In this document: piece after piece, positions 59,115 to 64,000 of the stretch
How the letters are laid out: every line of letters starts with the position of its first letter
Position numbering within the stretch: the stretch's first letter is position 1
Assembly: GCA_002293185.1 (NCBI GenBank)
Contig: DBCS01000004.1
Coordinates: forward strand, 310,001-374,000
Direction: 5' to 3'
Source of the DNA: Flavobacteriales bacterium UBA952
Lineage (GTDB): Bacteria; Bacteroidota; Bacteroidia; Flavobacteriales_D; Crocinitomicaceae
DNA length: 64,000 bases
Position numbers and translations under genes: made by a program
Notes under the pieces: model-generated
Databases searched by the model: none
Seen by the model: the letters and a program-made list of their open reading frames with translations, nothing else
Told to the model about the DNA's origin: nothing

Positions 59115-59663
59115 CTATACTTTTAAGCCGCGTACGACGCGTTCTTTGCGCTTAGTGCGCTCTAATTTTTTCTTCACAATCAAAAGATGTGCAGCACGTG
59201 GCGCCCCTCTTGAGAGATCTACTTTGTATTCGTTGCCACCATAATTTAAGCGCGCACCCCCTTGAGCCGACCAATCCGCATCGAGATAAAACCGTCGGAT
59301 GCTAGCGCCATCAGACTTCGTAGCAAAGGGAATAAAGCGTTGGTCTCCGGTTTCAAAACGCACCAATAATTGACCCGCATCGCCAAAATCTTCAAAAATA
59401 CAACGTGTTCCGGCAGGAATGACGACGGATTCTGACTGTGAGCTAGATGATGATACGAGCGCGCCATTTTGAGTAGTGAGCTCGTTGGATTGTCTGTTGA
59501 TTTGATTGAGGATGATGGTATGGGAGGTATAAAATTGAACTTGGCGCAATTTGGCTTCTGTATCTAAAGTAAATTCGTCGCGAATAGCGGTCGTAAATGG
59601 GATTTTTGTTCCGCAAGAAGTAGCGACAATTGCCAGAAGAATAAAAAGTGCTAATTGTTTCAT
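59115..59663 (-). CDS. Putative lipoprotein of unknown function
   Basis: 182 residues. The signal ends in a lipobox (AIVATSCGTK), so a lipid-anchored envelope protein is likely. The mature domain is beta-rich with a serine run (LVSSSSSQSES) and the segment IPAGTRCIFEDFGDAGQLLVRFETGDQRFIPF, and ends in a very basic tail (KKKLERTKRKERVVRGLKV). I do not recognise a family. It precedes the E1 dehydrogenase gene by five bases and is divergent from another lipoprotein gene. Confidence 0.72.
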   Translation of the reverse strand: MKQLALFILLAIVATSCGTKIPFTTAIRDEFTLDTEAKLRQVQFYTSHTIILNQINRQSNELTTQNGALVSSSSSQSESVVIPAGTRCIFEDFGDAGQLLVRFETGDQRFIPFATKSDGASIRRFYLDADWSAQGGARLNYGGNEYKVDLSRGAPRAAHLLIVKKKLERTKRKERVVRGLKV

Positions 59664-59669
59664 GTTTGT

Positions 59670-59677
59670 TAAATTTG
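59670..59677 (+). promoter_or_regulatory. -7 promoter element, plus-strand gene at 59696
   Basis: TAAATTTG matches TAnnTTTG, 18 bases before the ATG at 59696. It faces and lies next to a minus-strand -7 element. Confidence 0.45.
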
Positions 59678-59679
59678 TT

Positions 59680-59687
59680 CAAAATTA
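59680..59687 (-). promoter_or_regulatory. -7 promoter element, minus-strand gene at 59663
   Basis: Minus strand TAATTTTG matches TAnnTTTG, 16 bases before the ATG at 59663. With the plus-strand element at 59670-59677 it forms an overlapping divergent promoter pair. Confidence 0.45.
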
Positions 59688-59695
59688 ATTAAAAG

Positions 59696-60331
59696 ATGCG
59701 TGCATTTACCAAACTACCCGCCTATCTTTTTGGACTCATGATCTTGGTTGTGGTCTGTTGCGATCAGCACCAAGAAAAAGACGCTGTCACTTTGGATTCA
59801 ATTAGGCCACACTCGAGTAAAAAGAGCGTACAAAATAGCGCCAGTGAGCAGAAAGACACGCTGCGCAAATATGTCAATTATTATGCCAATGACTCCGCAT
59901 TCATGCAAATTTCGAATGTGAGGCTCGACAGCACTCCTACCCTTCATTTTATCGATCGGTTTAGCGCCACCCGAAAAAAGTGGATATTGCAAGACTCCAA
60001 CAATGTTTTCTATCAGTACAAGCAATGGCATTTTAAAGACAGCAGCGCTTGTCTAGAAGCTTTTTACAACTGGCTCGATCAAGCTGGACGGCAAAAAGAG
60101 AGTGTAAAGCTAGAAGAAGGAAGCATATCGAGTTCTAACTATCAACTAATCATCGTTGGTCAACAAGAAGTGCTCTTTGTGGAAGCTCCGCGGCACTTTA
60201 ATTACAACAAATGGCTGCTATGGTACAGCGGCACCAAAGATTACCTTCCTATTAAATATGCGCTATATGTGCAGCCAAAAAAACGAACCAAATGGTTCAA
60301 GTACATCAACAATAAAATCAAAGCCTTATGA
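59696..60331 (+). CDS. Putative lipoprotein of unknown function
   Basis: 211 residues. An N-terminal signal ends in VVVCCDQ, so lipidation at one of the two cysteines is likely. The mature part is charged with a short coiled stretch (PHSSKKSVQNSASEQKDTLRK) and a mixed domain containing FYNWLDQAGRQKE and FVEAPRHFNYNKWLLWY. Not recognised. Its stop overlaps the start of the next gene as ATGA (four bases), so the two are translated together. Confidence 0.68.
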   Translation: MRAFTKLPAYLFGLMILVVVCCDQHQEKDAVTLDSIRPHSSKKSVQNSASEQKDTLRKYVNYYANDSAFMQISNVRLDSTPTLHFIDRFSATRKKWILQDSNNVFYQYKQWHFKDSSACLEAFYNWLDQAGRQKESVKLEEGSISSSNYQLIIVGQQEVLFVEAPRHFNYNKWLLWYSGTKDYLPIKYALYVQPKKRTKWFKYINNKIKAL

Positions 60332-60654
60332 ATATTGTCAATCGCGGATTTATTTTTGTCAAACCAAAAAACCCATTTATTTCTTGGGCTCAAAGTAATA
60401 ATCCTGAGATCGTTATCGATGAAAATGCCGAAGGAAGTGTGTATTTAATTGAAGAGGATTTTTGGGACGACGAATTGATCTTGCAACAATATGCAAAAAA
60501 AATTGCCCATCAAGAATTTAGCAGCATCGTTGCAGATACCAACGTTTGGCCACAATGGAATGACTTAAATGAGTTTGAGGCATTTTTTAACATTGAAATG
60601 GGCTGCACTTGTGTAGACCTGCGCGCAGAAAATTTACAAAAAGAGCCTTTTTAA
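60328..60654 (+). CDS. Small acidic cytosolic protein of unknown function
   Basis: 108 residues, no signal. It is acidic (IVIDENAEGSVYLIEEDFWDDELILQQY) and ends with a region holding the paired cysteines of MGCTCVDL. No known motif. Overlaps the upstream lipoprotein gene by four bases, so partnership with it is likely. Convergent to the CYTH gene with a four-base gap. Confidence 0.66.
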   Translation: MNIVNRGFIFVKPKNPFISWAQSNNPEIVIDENAEGSVYLIEEDFWDDELILQQYAKKIAHQEFSSIVADTNVWPQWNDLNEFEAFFNIEMGCTCVDLRAENLQKEPF

Positions 60655-60658
60655 TGTG

Positions 60659-61150
60659 CTAAAGACGGTCCATTAAATTGGAATTCAAATATGCTGGATC
60701 AAACGTTACTTCGGCACCAAGCCAACTTGGTTTATCAAAAAATTGATCTTCATCAGAAAGTTCCAATTCAGCAATAAGCAAACCTTCTAGTTTGCCATGA
60801 AAAACATCGAGCTCCCAAGTATCGTTATTGTTCTGAATGTAATAACGTGTTTTATGTAAACACGACAAATTAGCCTCCAATATAATTTCATTCGCCTCGT
60901 TTTGAGGTATTTCGTACTCAAACTCACTTCGGGTAAGACCTGTACCCAATTTAATCGTAAAAAATGCCATGTTGTCTGTGACGCGTATACGCACCGATCG
61001 GTCAGTGCCACGCAACAGGTAAGTTTGTTTCAATTCTCTTTGCCCAATACATTTGGCTGTTTTCCAGCTATCGTTAGCGATGAGGAACTTGCGTTCGATT
61101 TCTTTCAAGATTCGATTTTTTGAATTATTTTTACCCTTACGCAACCGCAT
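60659..61150 (-). CDS. CYTH-domain protein (triphosphatase/adenylate cyclase-like)
   Basis: 163 residues from the ATG at 61150; a GTG at 61174 overlaps the -7 element and is unlikely. The CYTH signature is EIERKFLI (ExExK), followed by RELKQTYLLRGTDRSVRIRVTDN with the tunnel arginines and ELELSDED near the end. Such proteins are usually inorganic triphosphatases or act on nucleoside triphosphates; the substrate is unresolved. Confidence 0.86.
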   Translation of the reverse strand: MRLRKGKNNSKNRILKEIERKFLIANDSWKTAKCIGQRELKQTYLLRGTDRSVRIRVTDNMAFFTIKLGTGLTRSEFEYEIPQNEANEIILEANLSCLHKTRYYIQNNNDTWELDVFHGKLEGLLIAELELSDEDQFFDKPSWLGAEVTFDPAYLNSNLMDRL

Positions 61151-61173
61151 AGTATCGCTTTGCGTCAATAGCA

Positions 61174-61181
61174 CAAATCTA
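61174..61181 (-). promoter_or_regulatory. -7 promoter element of the CYTH gene
   Basis: Minus strand TAGATTTG matches TAnnTTTG, 23 bases before the ATG at 61150. Confidence 0.45.
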
Positions 61182-61191
61182 AACTTTCTAT

Positions 61192-61593
61192 ATGAAACTT
61201 TACACTTCTTTATTTAGCTTGCTCATCGGAAGCAGCGCCCTATTTGCTCAAAAATCTGTAACCCAAGCTGGAATCAAAATTACAAGCGCCCCGTTGCACT
61301 GCAATGTGCCCTCTGAAGGCTACGAGGCAGACCTCATTGCATTGACCATTACCAACACCACCAATGAAATAAAAACGGTTTCTTACAGCTTTGAATTATA
61401 CTACGACAACAACTGTGCAACTTGTGGCCACGACGAATACCTCTACACCCAAACTTTACAACCCAAGCAAACACTACAAGGCGTTTGCTTAGATCGCAAC
61501 AATATGGGGCTCACTATTTTTGATCACATGCCAGCACACCTCACCAAAACCCAATTGACAGACTTCAATATTTTGAACGTTTCTGTCCAATAA
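61192..61593 (+). CDS. Small secreted protein of unknown function
   Basis: 133 residues with a signal peptide (about 1-20, SSALFAQ). The mature part is one beta-sandwich-like domain (VPSEGYEADLIALTITNTTNEIKTV) with a C-x2-C pair in DNNCATCGHDEY that may bind metal or form a disulfide. It ends without a sorting signal. It lies 22 bases before the T9SS type B gene, so co-transcription is likely. Confidence 0.72.
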   Translation: MKLYTSLFSLLIGSSALFAQKSVTQAGIKITSAPLHCNVPSEGYEADLIALTITNTTNEIKTVSYSFELYYDNNCATCGHDEYLYTQTLQPKQTLQGVCLDRNNMGLTIFDHMPAHLTKTQLTDFNILNVSVQ

Positions 61594-61615
61594 TATTTAC
61601 ACCAACTACTACAAC

Positions 61616-63862
61616 ATGACCTTCAAGCAACTTATTGCCGGTATCGCATTCGCTTTTGGCTACCACCAAACAGCAGTTGCCCAGTGTACTGTTCAGGCCA
61701 TTGCCCAAGACACCATTGTTCCGTGCAACGGCTCCACTACGCTTAGTGTCAACGGGTCTGGCACCAGTGTACTCGCCTTCGGAGAAAACTTCAATAATGG
61801 TGTGCCTGTTGGCTGGGATTTTTCTCAAATTGTTACCATAGCCAACAACACCTGTGGAGTACCCAGCATTGATGGATCTGCTTTCATGTGGATGGGAAAC
61901 CAGTCTGTGGCACCGCGCGTCATGACCACCGTCTCGCTCGATGTATCCTCCGGTGGAAACGTTTGCTTTGAAATGCGCTATGCAATTCAAGCACAAGCCT
62001 CACCGTGTGAAGGTCCTGATTTAGCAAGCGAAGGGGTTTATTTACAGTACTCAATAGATAATGGATCAACTTGGGTAACCATGAATTACTGGAGTCCGAA
62101 CGGCGGCTATGACTCCTACATGACCGCTTGGAATCAATATTGTGAGACCATTCCGCTAGCAGCTCAAACAGCCACAACAAAATTTCGTTGGACCCAACTC
62201 GCAGTATCTGGTGCTGGTTTCGACCATTGGGGCCTCGACAATATCACCATATCAGCCACTATACCAAACTATACAATTACCTGGCTACACGACAACTACA
62301 CCTACCCTACAGGTGTCTACACGGGCAACAACCCTACACCTGTATCGCCAACTGGTACGACGAGCTACATCGTCATGATGTCAGATAGCACGAATATCTG
62401 TTATGATACAATCACGCTATTTATTTCTTATCCACAAATCGATAACATCCTAGAAAACGACCCAACCTGTGGTAGCAACAACGGTAGTTTAGTAGCAAGC
62501 TCATCCGGTGGAGCAGGCGGCTACACCTACAGCATTGACGGAGGTTTGACATTTCAGCCTAGCGCCACTTTCACGGGTTTAAATGCCAATAACTATACTG
62601 TTATTCTTGTTGATCAAAACAACTGCTCTGATACACTCCAAGCTGTATTAAGTGGTGTAGATTCCGTGGATATCAGCAATATGATAGTCACCACCACCAC
62701 CTGTGGGCTCAACAACGGTATCATAGACCTTACCATTACTGGAGGGACGCCAGCATACCAGTATAGTCTAAACAACGGTTCTACTTTCTCAGCAAGTCCG
62801 GTCTTTAACAACCTTGTGCCTGGTGCTTATCAAATTTATGTTGAAGATGCCAACGGTTGTTTTGACACAACAAGTGCTACCATATACCCTTCAACCAATC
62901 CCCTTCTCGGACAAACCACAAGTACTTTAGAATTCTGTAGTTTGCAAGACGGCAGCATTACCACAAGCGCAACCTCGGGTGTGGGGCCCTACGTTTTTGT
63001 ATTGCACCAAGGAGCCTCCTTAGTGGCTACTAGTCCGAATGGTGCTTTCCCTAATTTACAATCCGGAAGCTATTGGGTCACAGTTATTGACCAAATCGGT
63101 TGTGCCGACAGCACTCAAATTATCGTAGACAGCATACCTGCTCCTGTTTCGCCAATGACGGATACCATTCTCTGTAACCTTACCTTACAAGTTTTCGGAG
63201 TCGTCTCCTACACAGGTAGTAATTGGTCTGCCAACACCAACGAAATTAACTTTAGCAACCCTAATGGTCCAAACCCACTAATTACAGCCGACACCGCTGG
63301 CATCTACTTGATTAATTTGCAAGATACCGTTTGTAGTTACAATCAAACTTTTAGCCTAACTTTTGTTGCCGATCCTTTCACTGCCGTAATCGATACCACA
63401 CTATGCATCGGAGAAACTGCGACTTTAGCTGCGGTTCAGCAACCGCAAAATGTGAGTTATCTCTGGAGTACCGGCGCTACAGAACCAACCATCCAGGTAA
63501 CTACCCCAGGAAACTACATTATTTCTACCACAAACATGTGCGGTACCATCATTGATACAGCCAGCGTTGAGTTCTATTTTTGCGATATCGAACTCCCAAA
63601 TGTATTTACACCCAACAACGATGGCAACAACGATTACTTTCAATTGATCTTCTACGGCGGCCTAAGTACCTTTGAATGTATGATCATTAACCGTTGGGGC
63701 AATACCATTCGAGAATTTGCAGATCCAGCATTCCAATGGGATGGCACCGACGAAAATGGAAATACTTTGGAAGAAGGCGTCTATTTTTATGTGGCACGAA
63801 CGGTTACGAACGGGGGCGATGAAATTGAAAAGCATGGGCTTGTTCATCTCGTTAGGGAATAG
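61616..63862 (+). CDS. T9SS type B (CHU_C) surface adhesin-like protein
   Basis: 748 residues with a signal peptide (about 1-22, TAVAQ). The N-terminal jelly-roll-like region (about 45-220) has CFEMRYAIQAQASPCEGPD and GAGFDHWGLDNITIS, a reelin/F5-8-like arrangement. SprB-like repeats follow (GGAGGYTYSIDGGLTF, GGTPAYQYSLNNGSTFS), then an Ig/PKD module with VSYLWSTGA. The last 90 residues (LPNVFTPNNDGNNDYF, NRWGNTI, GVYFYVA) are the gliding-motility-associated type B sorting domain. Likely exported by T9SS and attached at the surface for adhesion or gliding. Confidence 0.92.
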   Translation: MTFKQLIAGIAFAFGYHQTAVAQCTVQAIAQDTIVPCNGSTTLSVNGSGTSVLAFGENFNNGVPVGWDFSQIVTIANNTCGVPSIDGSAFMWMGNQSVAPRVMTTVSLDVSSGGNVCFEMRYAIQAQASPCEGPDLASEGVYLQYSIDNGSTWVTMNYWSPNGGYDSYMTAWNQYCETIPLAAQTATTKFRWTQLAVSGAGFDHWGLDNITISATIPNYTITWLHDNYTYPTGVYTGNNPTPVSPTGTTSYIVMMSDSTNICYDTITLFISYPQIDNILENDPTCGSNNGSLVASSSGGAGGYTYSIDGGLTFQPSATFTGLNANNYTVILVDQNNCSDTLQAVLSGVDSVDISNMIVTTTTCGLNNGIIDLTITGGTPAYQYSLNNGSTFSASPVFNNLVPGAYQIYVEDANGCFDTTSATIYPSTNPLLGQTTSTLEFCSLQDGSITTSATSGVGPYVFVLHQGASLVATSPNGAFPNLQSGSYWVTVIDQIGCADSTQIIVDSIPAPVSPMTDTILCNLTLQVFGVVSYTGSNWSANTNEINFSNPNGPNPLITADTAGIYLINLQDTVCSYNQTFSLTFVADPFTAVIDTTLCIGETATLAAVQQPQNVSYLWSTGATEPTIQVTTPGNYIISTTNMCGTIIDTASVEFYFCDIELPNVFTPNNDGNNDYFQLIFYGGLSTFECMIINRWGNTIREFADPAFQWDGTDENGNTLEEGVYFYVARTVTNGGDEIEKHGLVHLVRE

Positions 63863-63872
63863 CAATATTTCC

Positions 63873-63880
63873 TATCTTTG
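63873..63880 (+). promoter_or_regulatory. -7 promoter element for the 63884 gene
   Basis: TATCTTTG, an exact TAnnTTTG match, three bases before the GTG start at 63884. Predicts a leaderless transcript. Confidence 0.55.
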
Positions 63881-63883
63881 TAT

Positions 63884-64000
63884 GTGCTTCAACTCAAAAA
63901 AAATACACCAAGATGGGTGATTGTCGTTCTCGACTTACTCATTCATCTTTTTGCACTATTTTTTGCCTATTTAATCCGCTTTGACCTCAAGGCGGATTTT
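63884..64000 (+). CDS. CapD/PglF-like nucleotide-sugar epimerase-dehydratase (partial, N-terminal)
   Basis: 39 codons before the right edge. The GTG at 63884 starts a frame reading VLQLKKNTPRWVIVVLDLLI and then HLFALFFAYLIRFDLKADF. This is the opening of polysaccharide biosynthesis proteins with four membrane helices before a CapD-type Rossmann domain: a short basic start with TPRW, then the first helix. The overlapping ATG at 63882 is out of frame and stops early. If correct, the enzyme starts synthesis of a bacillosamine- or FucNAc-type sugar for surface glycans. The catalytic part is outside the window. Confidence 0.65.
   Translation, partial: MLQLKKNTPRWVIVVLDLLIHLFALFFAYLIRFDLKADF

Noticed and set aside
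1..64000. CRISPR arrays, tRNA genes, insertion sequences, prophage or integron features
   Set aside because: Read through on both strands: no regularly spaced repeats, no transposase or integrase frames, and the only tRNA-like T-arm belongs to tmRNA.

Overview
The window reads as a chromosome segment of a Bacteroidetes bacterium, most likely a marine or freshwater Flavobacteriales member (a Crocinitomicaceae/Cryomorphaceae-like lineage is my guess). The evidence is: type IX secretion system (T9SS) cargo with both type A and type B C-terminal sorting domains; the T9SS component PorQ; repeated TAnnTTTG promoter -7 elements instead of E. coli-type promoters; few Shine-Dalgarno sequences; and Bacteroidetes-typical families (DUF2147, YwqK/MORN proteins, GlsA/GlsB-like acyltransferases, a fused E1 alpha/beta 2-oxoacid dehydrogenase). 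Coding density is high, and I see no insertion sequence, prophage, CRISPR array or tRNA. The only RNA gene found is ssrA (tmRNA).

Layout. 1-2300: partial rimO, a small lipoprotein, tlyA and a small unknown gene. 2301-11945: an alpha-glucan/maltose utilisation operon on the minus strand (BadF-type sugar kinase, GH13, SLC45-like transporter, beta-phosphoglucomutase, GH65 maltose phosphorylase, T9SS-exported GH13 amylase) with a divergent Nudix/winged-helix regulator. 11974-22560: an M14 peptidase, a 1731-residue modular T9SS surface protein, a YfcE-like phosphoesterase, a second T9SS protein and an MFS transporter. 22581-28697: a tetR-tolC-MFP-RND efflux operon with two matching palindromes upstream of tetR. 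28825-31600: two tandem GH29 alpha-L-fucosidases. 31643-32041: tmRNA. 32119-39407: a beta-barrel protein, a PIF1/RecD-like helicase with a C-terminal helix-turn-helix, envelope proteins (DUF6268-like, DUF2147, an Omp85-type barrel) and folE. 39510-47372: a coiled-coil secreted protein, a MORN protein, a CstB-like persulfide dioxygenase/sulfurtransferase, a DEAD-box helicase and a DUF4139 protein. 47455-51369: a DnaQ-exonuclease/GIY-YIG fusion, a PhnP-like hydrolase, and a GlsA/GlsB-like acyltransferase pair for glycine-type aminolipids. 51397-59663: a sigma factor, porQ, trmN6, proS, an alkaline-phosphatase-fold membrane enzyme, fused 2-oxoacid dehydrogenase E1 and a lipoprotein. 59696-64000: unknown small genes, a CYTH protein, a T9SS type B adhesin-like protein and the start of a CapD/PglF-like sugar epimerase-dehydratase.

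How the genes work together. The best-supported system is the glucan operon. Secreted amylase cuts polymer, a second GH13 works on oligosaccharides, and the transporter imports maltose. Maltose phosphorylase gives glucose plus beta-glucose-1-phosphate, PgmB makes glucose-6-phosphate, and the kinase plausibly phosphorylates the free glucose. Several window proteins are predicted clients of the T9SS, of which PorQ is a part. The efflux operon is probably autoregulated by its TetR protein.

The most notable non-coding pattern is a recurring -7 element placed only 3-8 bases before the start codon (rimO, 1893, 19159, 21337, 45621, 47455, 63884). It predicts leaderless or nearly leaderless transcripts. 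I found no clearly undescribed multi-gene system. The best leads are the Nudix-type sugar regulator, the GlsA/GlsB pair, the exonuclease/GIY-YIG fusion and several unassigned small envelope genes.
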